A DNA stretch of 11,580 nt from Candidatus Omnitrophota bacterium (GCA_023229385.1 JALNZI010000038.1:1-11580); one strand, 5' to 3'; shown: positions 1-6,101, counted from the stretch's first letter. Notes: generated by a model not told the origin, from the sequence alone. Made by a program: numbers and translations.

Positions 1-534
1 AAAGATATATTTCTTACCGGCAAGTATTTTAGATATTTTTTTAGCCACCTGCTTAACCGATAAACCCGTTGTTTCAATTACTTCATCAGCCTGCATATAA
101 TAAGGGGCGCGCATCTTCAGCAAAAGCTCTATGCGTTTTTTCGGTTTATCTACGTTCAATAGCGGACGGCCGTTACTGGAAGAAACCCTTTTTAATATTT
201 CTTCGGGAGTAGCATTTAAACAAATCATTATCCCGGTTTTCTTCATCAGACTGACGTTGCCCTTATCCAAAACTATTCCACCGCCGCAGGCAACCACAAA
301 TTTCTTTTGGGTAGAGACCTGGTTTAAAATCTTTTTCTCGAGTTTACGGAAATACGCCTCGCCGTCTTTGGCGAAAATATCCACAATCCTGCGCTGTTCC
401 TTTAATTCAATCAATTCATCCAAGTCAACAAAGTTCCACTGGCTTCGGCTCTCCAGCCTGCTTTTCTCTTTGGCTAATAGACGGCCGACAGAGGATTTTC
501 CGGTACCCATAAATCCCACTAAATAAATATTCAT
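1..534 (-). CDS. aroK: Shikimate kinase (3' end cut by window edge)
   Basis: Shikimate kinase phosphorylates the 3-hydroxyl of shikimate with ATP, the fifth step of the chorismate pathway, in the cytosol. The reading frame starts at the ATG at 534 and stays open to base 1 (178 codons). Family members are about 165-180 aa, so only the last few residues should be missing. Visible landmarks are the P-loop GFMGTGKSS (residues 7-15), the shikimate-binding VDLD (D37 and D39), R63 in YFRKLE, the CGGG loop (83-86), the RPLL lid arginine (R123) and the RAPYY arginine (R142). Compared with E. coli AroK there are about seven extra residues between the P-loop helix and the VDLD strand (around 24-35). The start is supported by the usual distance from the first Met to the P-loop. 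I see no Shine-Dalgarno; a palindromic repeat ends 7 bp upstream. A C-terminal fusion cannot be excluded because no stop is visible. Confidence 0.93.
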   Translation of the reverse strand, partial: MNIYLVGFMGTGKSSVGRLLAKEKSRLESRSQWNFVDLDELIELKEQRRIVDIFAKDGEAYFRKLEKKILNQVSTQKKFVVACGGGIVLDKGNVSLMKKTGIMICLNATPEEILKRVSSSNGRPLLNVDKPKKRIELLLKMRAPYYMQADEVIETTGLSVKQVAKKISKILAGKKYIF

Positions 535-541
535 TTTTTGC

Positions 542-616
542 AGGGACGGTTCTGAAACCAAAGCTAAACTGTCCCCCTATTGGGGACACTTCTGCTTTAA
601 GTTGAGAACCGTCCCT
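542..616. repeat. REP/MITE-like palindromic element between spoVG and aroK
   Basis: A perfect 12-bp inverted repeat, AGGGACGGTTCT (542-553) and its complement (605-616), encloses a second perfect stem TGTCCCC/GGGGACA (570-576 / 582-588) with a 5-nt loop. A further 5-bp match, AAAGC/GCTTT (560-564 / 594-598), lies between them. The nested symmetry over 75 bp is that of a repetitive extragenic palindrome or a small non-autonomous element. No transposase is present in the window. From general familiarity, GGGACGGTTCT-type palindromes recur in environmental genomes, but copy number here cannot be judged from one window. It could also fold in the transcript as a strong hairpin between spoVG and aroK. 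Confidence 0.7.
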
Positions 617-623
617 TAGTTAA

Positions 624-875
624 CTAACTATTGTATGCTTCTAATACCGCTTCGCTTAACTGCTGCTTTAATTCTTTAGTAGCAGGATAAACCGTGTTAT
701 ACCATTTGCCGTCTTTGCCCTGATGGCGCGGCATACTCACAAACAACCCTTTACTGCCGTCTACTACACTGAAGCCTTTGACAACAATCCCGGAAATAGA
801 AACATCAACAAAGGCCTTAAGCTTTGAATCACCGTCCAATTTACAGATACGGCTGACACTTATCACATTCTCCAT
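624..875 (-). CDS. spoVG: SpoVG family RNA-binding regulator
   Basis: An 83-aa protein that matches the SpoVG family over its whole length: an N-terminal VISVSRICKL strand, a central FVDVSISGIVVKGF segment, the family hallmark VVDGSKGLFVSMPRH (about residues 38-52), and a C-terminal helix ending EAVLEAYNS. SpoVG was named in Bacillus sporulation, but homologues occur in many non-sporulating bacteria and bind RNA or DNA as post-transcriptional or transcriptional regulators. Nothing else here points to sporulation. The start is well supported by a strong Shine-Dalgarno (AAAGGGGG on the coding strand, around 881-888) about 5 nt before the ATG. It lies 68 bp downstream of the FxLYD-like gene, possibly with its own promoter, and 89 bp before aroK, from which it is separated by the palindromic element. 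Confidence 0.93.
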   Translation of the reverse strand: MENVISVSRICKLDGDSKLKAFVDVSISGIVVKGFSVVDGSKGLFVSMPRHQGKDGKWYNTVYPATKELKQQLSEAVLEAYNS

Positions 876-914
876 ATTAACCCCCTTTCTGCTGTAATAG
901 ACGATAGGGGTAAA

Positions 915-947
915 ATTATCTAACTCTGTATTTTCTTAAAAAATCAA
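915..947 (-). promoter_or_regulatory. Possible spoVG promoter (-10 GATAAT)
   Basis: On the minus strand a GATAAT hexamer (920 to 915) lies about 40 nt upstream of the spoVG ATG. It would place a transcription start near 908 with a short leader carrying the strong Shine-Dalgarno. The best -35-like word, TTGATT (947 to 942), is 21 nt away, which is too far for a good sigma-70 spacing, and it overlaps the stop codon of the preceding gene. Weak candidate only; read-through from aroC could equally drive spoVG. Confidence 0.25.
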
Positions 948-1231
948 AAAGCGGTTTCAGTATAGATATCATAACGGCTAATATCCTCACCCACCTGATC
1001 GTAATTCAATTCCTCGATTGTCTTCCTGAACGCCCTGGTGGCTCCGGCAGGCAAGCCATTAATCGTAAATACCACATTGGCTATTGTAACGTTCTTCTTA
1101 AAAAGGATGATCCGCACCGCCACTGTAGAATAAGATTTATCACTACTATTGGTAACTTCGCCTTTTATAACTACATCTTTAGTATCGCTGGCTTTTTCTA
1201 TCTCTACGTGATAGTAACTAAGATTAGGCAT
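944..1231 (-). CDS. Small FxLYD-like beta-sandwich protein
   Basis: A 95-aa hypothetical protein. The core reads as a beta-sandwich: VVIKGEVTNSSDKSYSTV (about residues 20-37), then VRIILFKKN, then FTINGLPAGATRAF, ending ISRYDIYTETAF. The pattern "V.GEVTN.SDK.Y..V...I.LF..." followed by "LPAG.T..F" is typical of FxLYD-type domains, which normally sit in extracytoplasmic proteins. Here there is no signal peptide or membrane segment, so the product is predicted to be cytosolic unless the true start is missed. The ATG lies inside the last codons of aroC (8-bp overlap), with a possible AAGGAT ribosome-binding site 10 nt upstream inside aroC, which implies translational coupling. Domain assignment is moderate; function is unknown. 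Confidence 0.75.
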   Translation of the reverse strand: MPNLSYYHVEIEKASDTKDVVIKGEVTNSSDKSYSTVAVRIILFKKNVTIANVVFTINGLPAGATRAFRKTIEELNYDQVGEDISRYDIYTETAF

Positions 1232-2270
1232 GTGCTATTCTATCCTTGTAATTAACGTAGGCTTTTTTAATGTCCGCTAAAGAATCCGAGCCGAATTTCT
1301 CAAGCAAGGCATCAGCTAAAACCAGGGCGCAGGCTGACTCAGCAACTACGCCGGCGGATTCCACCACGCACACATCTGAACGTTCAATCGCCGCTTTTGC
1401 CGGCTTCTTGGTTTGGATATTCACCGAATCCAGGGGATTCATCAGCGTCGCTATCGGTTTCATGCAGGCGCGTAAAACAATTTCCTGGCCGTTAGATACC
1501 CCGCCCTCAATACCACCGGCATTGTTAGTCATCCGGGAATAACCTCTGTTTTTATTAAAATAAATCGCGTCATGTACCTCGGAACCAAAACTAACCGCGT
1601 ACCCTAACCCCAAGCCGATCTCGAAAGATTTAATTCCGGGAATAGACATAATTGAACCTGCCAAGCGGCTGTCCAGCCTGCGGTCAGCCTGCACATAGCT
1701 ACCCAGGCCCACCGGCACTCTTTTAGCAACCACTTCAAAAATCCCTCCTACCGTATCTTTTTGTTTAATCGCCTCGGCTATCTTCGCGGTTATCCTCTGA
1801 GCAGTAGACTCGCCTCCTACTGATAAAACCCTACTGGTAATAGTTATACCAAATTCATTCAAAAGCTCCTTACATAGAGCGCCTAAGCTGACTGTAGCCG
1901 CCGTGCTGCGCGCTGATGCGCGCTCCAAAACCTCCCGGATATCCGTAAAACCATATTTCAGCAGGCCGGCTAAATCCGCGTGGCCCGGACGGGCAGCCAT
2001 AACCTTATGCAGGCTTTCAATACTGGCGTCTTTATTCTTTATTAAAAGGGTAATCGGGCTGCCAAGGGTAAGGTTATTTTTCAGGCCGGAGGTTATTTCT
2101 ACCCGGTCACTTTCTATTTGCATGCGCTTGCCCCGGCCAAATCCAGACTGCCGGCGCTTTAGCTCCTTGTTCATCCTGTTGACATCCACTTTCAGGCCGG
2201 CGGGAAAACCCTCCAGAATAGCCACAATTGCCTTTCCATGCGATTCACCTGCGGTTAAATATCTCAACAT
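1224..2270 (-). CDS. aroC: Chorismate synthase
   Basis: Catalyses the last step of the common aromatic pathway, anti-1,4-elimination of phosphate from 5-enolpyruvylshikimate-3-phosphate to chorismate, using reduced FMN in the cytosol. The 348-aa length is normal for the bacterial enzyme. Signature segments are AGESHG at 7-12 with the conserved histidine, the FMN/substrate-binding RRQSGFGRGKRM (39-50), AARPGHADL (92-100), the ERASAR stretch (116-121), and a C-terminal NPLDSVN. The family usually reads SARETA next; here it is SARSTA, with Ser122 replacing the common Glu and Thr126 replacing the usual Arg. A textbook AGGAGG Shine-Dalgarno (2275-2280) stands 4 nt before the ATG. The gene follows the nuclease gene by 21 bp and overlaps the next gene by 8 bp. 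Together with the nearby aroK it represents the aromatic amino acid pathway. Confidence 0.97.
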   Translation of the reverse strand: MLRYLTAGESHGKAIVAILEGFPAGLKVDVNRMNKELKRRQSGFGRGKRMQIESDRVEITSGLKNNLTLGSPITLLIKNKDASIESLHKVMAARPGHADLAGLLKYGFTDIREVLERASARSTAATVSLGALCKELLNEFGITITSRVLSVGGESTAQRITAKIAEAIKQKDTVGGIFEVVAKRVPVGLGSYVQADRRLDSRLAGSIMSIPGIKSFEIGLGLGYAVSFGSEVHDAIYFNKNRGYSRMTNNAGGIEGGVSNGQEIVLRACMKPIATLMNPLDSVNIQTKKPAKAAIERSDVCVVESAGVVAESACALVLADALLEKFGSDSLADIKKAYVNYKDRIAHA

Positions 2271-2274
2271 AGAT

Positions 2275-2280
2275 CCTCCT
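2275..2280 (-). promoter_or_regulatory. Strong ribosome binding site of aroC
   Basis: AGGAGG on the coding strand, 4 nt upstream of the aroC ATG. It lies in the 21-bp gap after the nuclease stop codon, so aroC is translated independently of the upstream reading frame. It fixes the start at 2270. Confidence 0.8.
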
Positions 2281-2291
2281 GTCTAATCCTT

Positions 2292-2873
2292 TTATCTCCA
2301 GAGTCCGCGTTTATTTTCGCGCGCCTGCTGGTATAATTTTAAAAATAAATCCGCGTACTTTACATTCAATTTATAATGCGTAATCGAAGCATAACCTTCT
2401 TCCACGATCCTGGCGTTTAAGAATGTTCCATCCGCAAGAAAAACATAAGCAAGTATCCTGTTATATTTATCATACTTTTCCGTATCAAACTCCAGCCTTA
2501 TGCGCTTTCCTTCGGCCAATTGCCTGGTAAACTCATAAGACTTACGGCCGGCTTTTTGAATTGCCTCAACACTCTCGCCGGAACGCTGGGCATCCCGATG
2601 CAGCTTAGCTGATTCATGCAGCTCCGGAGTATCAATTCCCAGCAAACGCACATATTCCCCGCTTTCCAGTTTTAACGTATCGCCATCAACTACCCTGGCT
2701 ACCAAAATATTATTGTAGTCATAATTATGGCTAGCAGAGATATCCTGACTAAAGCTTTTTTTAGGATTAAAACGCGCTCCGGAATTACCGCTAAAAATAT
2801 ACCCGGTTAGGACTAATAATCCCAGGGCCAAAGAAAAAATTATTTTTTTCTGCGGGGTTTTATTTTTCCTCAT
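2292..2873 (-). CDS. Membrane-anchored or secreted thermonuclease (SNase-like) nuclease
   Basis: A 193-aa protein with a basic N-terminus and one hydrophobic segment (about residues 11-28), which is either a signal anchor or a cleaved signal peptide, followed by a low-complexity linker and a staphylococcal nuclease-like OB-fold domain (about 56-193). All catalytic positions of the S. aureus enzyme appear present: VVDGDT (D65, equivalent to D21), VRLLGIDTPE (R76, D81 and E84, equivalent to R35, D40 and E43) and DKYNR (R139, equivalent to R87). It should therefore be an active calcium-dependent DNA/RNA nuclease acting outside the cytoplasm, perhaps in nucleotide scavenging. The ATG overlaps the stop of the DUF3786-like gene (ATGA), so translation is probably coupled; I see no separate Shine-Dalgarno. 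The insert ESAKLHRDAQRSG after DTPEL is longer than in S. aureus but common in bacterial homologues. Confidence 0.93.
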   Translation of the reverse strand: MRKNKTPQKKIIFSLALGLLVLTGYIFSGNSGARFNPKKSFSQDISASHNYDYNNILVARVVDGDTLKLESGEYVRLLGIDTPELHESAKLHRDAQRSGESVEAIQKAGRKSYEFTRQLAEGKRIRLEFDTEKYDKYNRILAYVFLADGTFLNARIVEEGYASITHYKLNVKYADLFLKLYQQARENKRGLWR

Positions 2874-3427
2874 AGTTGGGAAACAACCATCTGTGCCAAC
2901 ACCACGATATCTTCAATACAAAAAATCTTTTTTATGCTTGCGTCAAAATATATGTTTGCCTCGGGGGCAAACTCTTCATCCTGCTTCCAGAGCTTAACCA
3001 AAACCGGAATATCTATAAATGGCTCAATAACTAAACTGACATCCGCGCCGTCTGAGATTTTTGCCGGCATCCGGTTTAAAATATCTTTTAAGGCATCCGG
3101 GTTCCTGCCGTATTTACGGATTATTGGTTCAATACAACGCCTGCGGAATGCCTCAAAATAACCTTCAACCCCGGAAAATTCCCTGAAGGTAAGCCACTGG
3201 CCGCTTGGCGCAGGAAAACCAGCTAATCTTTTCGCCAAATAATGCAAAAGCAGAATACTAAGAAAATCCTTTGCCGGGACATTGCAGGAAGAGGAAAAAA
3301 CCTTTTTTTGCTTTAAATCTACACTATACTCATCCGCCAGGAATTTAACTAATAAATTATTGGCAGGATTAGGGTTAAGACGAAGCAAATCCTCCCACGC
3401 CTTATCCAGCGCAACCTCATATCCCAT
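2870..3427 (-). CDS. DUF3786-like protein of unknown function
   Basis: A 185-aa soluble protein without signal peptide or membrane helices. It resembles DUF3786 proteins: an N-terminal helix starting with a conserved Trp (AWEDL), a strand around LADEYSVDL, a central helix FLSILLLHYL, then AGFPAPSGQWLTFREFSGVEGYF (about residues 69-91), which matches the PxSGxWxxFRxxxG-type core, and a C-terminal alpha/beta part ending in FDASIKKIFCIEDIVVLAQMVV. No catalytic residues can be assigned. The family is often seen in anaerobes near corrinoid or C1 metabolism genes, but no such genes are here. It is the first gene of the left-hand transcript, reading from a strong TATAAT promoter whose box ends 6 nt before the ATG. 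With no Shine-Dalgarno, the mRNA is probably leaderless. Family call is by motif memory only. Confidence 0.8.
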   Translation of the reverse strand: MGYEVALDKAWEDLLRLNPNPANNLLVKFLADEYSVDLKQKKVFSSSCNVPAKDFLSILLLHYLAKRLAGFPAPSGQWLTFREFSGVEGYFEAFRRRCIEPIIRKYGRNPDALKDILNRMPAKISDGADVSLVIEPFIDIPVLVKLWKQDEEFAPEANIYFDASIKKIFCIEDIVVLAQMVVSQL

Positions 3428-3433
3428 ATTTTT

Positions 3434-3461
3434 ATTATATTATTAATATTCTATAAATCAA
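3434..3461 (-). promoter_or_regulatory. Sigma-70-type promoter for the DUF3786-aroC operon, probably leaderless
   Basis: Minus strand: -35 TTGATT (3461 to 3456), a 16-nt spacer, and a perfect -10 TATAAT (3439 to 3434). The -10 box is followed by only 6 nt (AAAAAT) before the ATG at 3427, so transcription should start at or within a base of the start codon. No Shine-Dalgarno is present. Confidence 0.6.
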
Positions 3462-3514
3462 TCATTTTACGCATAAGCCTTCCGTCTCTATCCTGGTACG
3501 CCAGGTTTTCACCC

Positions 3515-3616
3515 TATACTGTAATTGCCTCTGTTAGTTTTCTCGCTCAGGTCGTACTTTCGCTCCTGCGAAAGCACGACATTCGCTGCGAAAACTACTA
3601 AAGGCATTTCAGTATA
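3515..3616. repeat. 102-bp imperfect palindrome (MITE-like)
   Basis: Terminal inverted repeats TATACTG (3515-3521) and CAGTATA (3610-3616) are followed inward by TGCCT/AGGCA (3526-3530 / 3602-3606), TAGTTTT/AAAACTA (3535-3541 / 3591-3597) and a central stem of 13 bp with one mismatch (3551-3563 / 3568-3580) closed by a TCCT loop. Small bulges interrupt the stem. Palindromic symmetry over the full length, with matching short termini and no coding capacity, is typical of a miniature inverted-repeat element. A structured RNA is less likely because it falls outside both predicted transcripts. Confidence 0.7.
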
Positions 3617-3655
3617 AAATAATTAAAAGGTAGCAAGAATTCTTAAGTTATTCAT

Positions 3656-3740
3656 CGAGGGGTGACGCTGAAGAGGGGCATCCCCGTTCCGAGGGAGGCT
3701 TTACCCCGAAGGAATGGGGAGACTTCAGCGGCAGGACCCC
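3656..3740. repeat. GC-rich palindromic element upstream of the helicase
   Basis: A second, unrelated palindrome. The outer pairing is GGGGT/ACCCC (3659-3663 / 3736-3740), then CGCTGAAG/CTTCAGCG (3666-3673 / 3723-3730), then CCCCGTTCC with GGAATGGGG (3682-3690 / 3711-3719, one G-T wobble). It ends 18 bp before the helicase -35 element and is distinctly more GC-rich than the flanking AT-rich DNA. It could be a mobile palindromic repeat or a regulatory or terminator-like structure; it has no T-tract. It shares the 11-mer CGGCAGGACCC with a third palindrome near 7.1 kb. Confidence 0.6.
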
Positions 3741-3757
3741 GAGGAAATATTATTATA

Positions 3758-3785
3758 TTGCGGTTGCGGCGATTTGGCTTATAAT
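3758..3785 (+). promoter_or_regulatory. Helicase promoter, probably giving a leaderless mRNA
   Basis: Perfect -10 TATAAT (3780-3785) with a weak -35 TTGCGG (3758-3763) at 16-nt spacing. Only 7 nt (AGAAATC) separate the -10 box from the ATG at 3793, which puts the expected transcription start on the A of the start codon. No Shine-Dalgarno lies in that interval. Confidence 0.55.
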
Positions 3786-3792
3786 AGAAATC

Positions 3793-5673
3793 ATGATTTA
3801 CGACAGGTTCCAGCAAGAAGCAATTGACCACATCAACAACGGCCACTCCGTAATCGTCTCCGCCCCCACCGGCGCAGGAAAAACCGCAATTGCCGAATAC
3901 ATTATCAGCAATGCCATAAAGAATAACCTGGGGGTAATTTACACTGCTCCTATCAAAGCCCTTTCTAACCAGAAATTCCGCGACTTTCAAGGCCAATTTC
4001 AAGACAATATCGGCATTCTTACCGGGGATGTCTCGATTAATCCCCAGGCCCCGGTCTTGATTATGACCACGGAGATCTTCCGCAACAAAATACTGGATGA
4101 GCCGGAAAGCTTGAATAAATACTCCTGGATTATTTTTGACGAGATTCATTACATCGATAACCCGGAACGCGGCACAGTCTGGGAAGAATCCCTGATCTTC
4201 CTGCCTAAACACATGAACCTGTTGGGGCTTTCCGCGACTATTCCTAATATTAAACAATTCGCCGCCTGGATTGAATCCATTCATAATAAACCCATTCAAG
4301 TAGTAATTGAAGAAAACCGTCCTGTGCCTTTGCATTTTCTTTTTCAGTGCCAGAATGAAGTAGTGGATAAAATTGAACGCCTTAAGCGCCTGCGCTCCAG
4401 TAAACCCAACAGGCTCAACTCCCTGGTTGATTATCTGCGTGAAAACGACGGCCTACCGGCGATATATTTTGTCTTCAGCCGCAAGCGCGCGGAAGAATTA
4501 GCCCAGGACCTCTACGGATTTAAATTTTTAGACGCCAAGGAAAGCCGGGCAATTACCCAGATGTATGAAGATTTACTGGTGCGCTTTAATTTAAAACATG
4601 AACAGTCAGCGCAAATCCTCTATCCCCTTGTGCAGCGCGGGATCGCCTATCATCACGCGGGGATGCTGCCGACATTAAAAGAAGTAATTGAACGGCTTTT
4701 TACCAGCCGCCTGCTTAAAGTTATTTTTACCACCGAAACCTTTGCCTTGGGGATAAATATGCCCAGCCGCTCGGTTATGTTCGACGGACTGCGCAAATTC
4801 TACGGTACTTATGTGCGTAATTTAAAAACGCGCGATTTTTACCAGATGGCCGGCCGGGCCGGAAGGCGCGGCATTGACAAAGAAGGGTTTGTTTATACAC
4901 GGGTTAATCCGCAGAGAATAAATTTTGAAGAAGTTAACCGGATAATTTACGGGAAACCGGAAGAAGTAAGAAGCCAGCTGAATACATCATACGCTACCAT
5001 CCTTAACCTTTATGAGAAATACCAGGAAGATTTATTTAAAATCTATCCCCTCTCCTTGCATTACTACCAATCGAATAAAAATGAACAGAAACAGGCCTTA
5101 AACCTGCTGGACGCCAAACTCAGGCTGTTAAAAGATTTAAACTATATTTATGAAGGAAAACTTACGGAAAAAGGAAAGTTCGCTAAGACTGTTTACGGAT
5201 ACGAATTGGTTCTTGCAGAACTATACGATCAGAACATACTTGAGCAATTGGATGAATTTGGATTAGGAGTTGTGGCTTCCGCAGTTGTCTTTGAGCCGCG
5301 CAAAAATCAACGCATGCCCACAGGTATATCTAAATCCAGCCGCGAGCTTAAACGTACCTGCGAAGAAACCTACGACAGGATAAAAGACAAAGAACGCCGC
5401 TACAAAATTTACCCCTTCAGCAAACTCCCTTATTTTCATTTATGCTCCAGTATAGAAGCCTGGCTGCGCGGGACAAACTTTGATCGAACCTTGCAAATGA
5501 CTGATTGCGACGAAGGCGAGGTAGTGCGTTATTTCAGGATGAGCGTGCAGGTTTTAAGGGAAATTTCGCAGGCTCCGATTGCCTCTTACCTGCTTAAGGA
5601 AAAAATAAAAGAAACCATCCGCGTTATAAACCGCGATATTGTTGATGCCGAAAAACAACTCCGCGAAGGGTAA
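3793..5673 (+). CDS. Ski2-like (HelY/Mtr4-type) superfamily 2 RNA helicase
   Basis: A 626-aa ATP-dependent helicase expected to unwind structured RNA in the cytosol. The helicase core shows FQQEAI (Q-motif-like, 6-11), Walker A APTGAGKT (24-31), motif Ia TAPIKALSNQK (51-61), DEIH (116-119), SAT (147-149), motif IV FVFSRKRAEELA (226-237), HHAGMLP (287-293), TTETFALGINMP (313-324) and motif VI QMAGRAGRRG (351-360). The C-terminal part (about 470-595) ends in a DSHCT-like helical domain: WLRGTNFDRTLQMTDCDEGEVVRYFR resembles the Mtr4/Ski2/HelY tail. It is much shorter than Mtr4 or mycobacterial HelY because the arch (KOW) insertion is absent. The start is sound: no in-frame ATG/GTG/TTG is seen close upstream, and the core begins immediately. 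It stands alone as a plus-strand gene between two minus-strand operons. Whether it acts on RNA or DNA is inferred from the family. Confidence 0.93.
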   Translation: MIYDRFQQEAIDHINNGHSVIVSAPTGAGKTAIAEYIISNAIKNNLGVIYTAPIKALSNQKFRDFQGQFQDNIGILTGDVSINPQAPVLIMTTEIFRNKILDEPESLNKYSWIIFDEIHYIDNPERGTVWEESLIFLPKHMNLLGLSATIPNIKQFAAWIESIHNKPIQVVIEENRPVPLHFLFQCQNEVVDKIERLKRLRSSKPNRLNSLVDYLRENDGLPAIYFVFSRKRAEELAQDLYGFKFLDAKESRAITQMYEDLLVRFNLKHEQSAQILYPLVQRGIAYHHAGMLPTLKEVIERLFTSRLLKVIFTTETFALGINMPSRSVMFDGLRKFYGTYVRNLKTRDFYQMAGRAGRRGIDKEGFVYTRVNPQRINFEEVNRIIYGKPEEVRSQLNTSYATILNLYEKYQEDLFKIYPLSLHYYQSNKNEQKQALNLLDAKLRLLKDLNYIYEGKLTEKGKFAKTVYGYELVLAELYDQNILEQLDEFGLGVVASAVVFEPRKNQRMPTGISKSSRELKRTCEETYDRIKDKERRYKIYPFSKLPYFHLCSSIEAWLRGTNFDRTLQMTDCDEGEVVRYFRMSVQVLREISQAPIASYLLKEKIKETIRVINRDIVDAEKQLREG

Positions 5674-5687
5674 ATATTGCATGAAGG

Positions 5688-5724
5688 CTAACCTGGAACC
5701 TGAAAGTTACGGTTAGATTTTATT
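5688..5724 (+). terminator. Possible weak terminator after the helicase
   Basis: A 6-bp stem CTAACC/GGTTAG (5688-5693 / 5711-5716) is followed by ATTTTATT on the plus strand, 14 bp after the helicase stop. The stem is short and the loop long (17 nt), and it overlaps the 3' end of the convergent gene, so this is tentative. Confidence 0.25.
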
Positions 5725-6101
5725 CTCAATGAAACTCTCCGCCATAAATACCATTCTGATAATTGCCGGAAAAAAATAAATGCCCCACCTACTAAAACAA
5801 TAACTATAAAACCAACTATACCTAAAACCCAGCCCGATAATACCGAGATATCAAAATGCTCAAACAATAAACCTTCCAAAACCAAAAAACAGCAACTAAT
5901 CAATACACCGAATATCAGAATAAATCTATGAATTAATCTATCCTGAGGGGTAAACCCACCGATACTTTCTATTTTACATTCATTACAAATAATTGACCAC
6001 TCTTTCGGGATAGGCACGCGTATACCATCACCATAGGAGATAGGTTCGGCTTTATTGATAAATTTAGCAATCCCGCCACATTTTGGGCATTTTATTTTCA
6101 T
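5688..6101 (-). CDS. Zinc-ribbon protein with two transmembrane helices
   Basis: A 137-aa hypothetical. The N-terminal cytosolic part looks like a zinc ribbon, with CPKC (C5, C8) and CNEC (C39, C42) as the four ligands. It is followed by two predicted membrane helices (about 60-80 and 87-111) separated by a short loop containing EHFD, and a basic C-terminal tail (RRVSLRIKSNR). Both termini should face the cytoplasm. The ATG overlaps the stop of the macro-Nudix gene (ATGA), so the two are probably translationally coupled and may work together. The DNA is noticeably AT-richer than its neighbours: hand count gives about 33% GC over 5761-6000, against the high 40s in trpB. That hints at later acquisition or relaxed constraint. 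I do not recognise the family; function unknown. Confidence 0.8.
   Translation of the reverse strand: MKIKCPKCGGIAKFINKAEPISYGDGIRVPIPKEWSIICNECKIESIGGFTPQDRLIHRFILIFGVLISCCFLVLEGLLFEHFDISVLSGWVLGIVGFIVIVLVGGAFIFFRQLSEWYLWRRVSLRIKSNRNFQVPG

Larger units (their letters stand above)
3428..3792. other. Divergent intergenic region with two palindromes and two promoters
   Basis: This 365-bp gap between the divergent DUF3786-like and helicase genes contains no credible coding sequence. From left to right it holds the minus-strand promoter (3434-3461), a small hairpin CCTGG-TACG-CCAGG followed by TTTT (3492-3509), a 102-bp palindrome (3515-3616), a second palindrome (3656-3740) and the plus-strand helicase promoter (3758-3785). 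The two palindromes lie between the promoters rather than in either predicted transcript. Confidence 0.7.

Noticed and set aside
131..526. 131-codon open frame on the plus strand
   Set aside because: It is antisense to shikimate kinase, which has full catalytic motifs and a proper start.
1903..2286. 127-codon plus-strand open frame
   Set aside because: Antisense to chorismate synthase; no recognisable domain.
2292..2873. Thermonuclease plus helicase as parts of a defence system
   Set aside because: They are on divergent transcripts, the nuclease is predicted to be exported, and the helicase belongs to the housekeeping Ski2-like RNA group; no other defence gene is nearby.
3515..3616. Riboswitch or structured leader RNA for the DUF3786 operon or the helicase
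   Set aside because: The element lies upstream of both predicted promoters, so it would not be transcribed with either gene; whole-length palindromy fits a repeat better.
3652..4335. Long open frame of 227 codons on the minus strand
   Set aside because: It lies antisense to the helicase core, whose motifs are unambiguous, and its first-to-last residues show no family pattern; its 3' end runs through the GC-rich palindrome.
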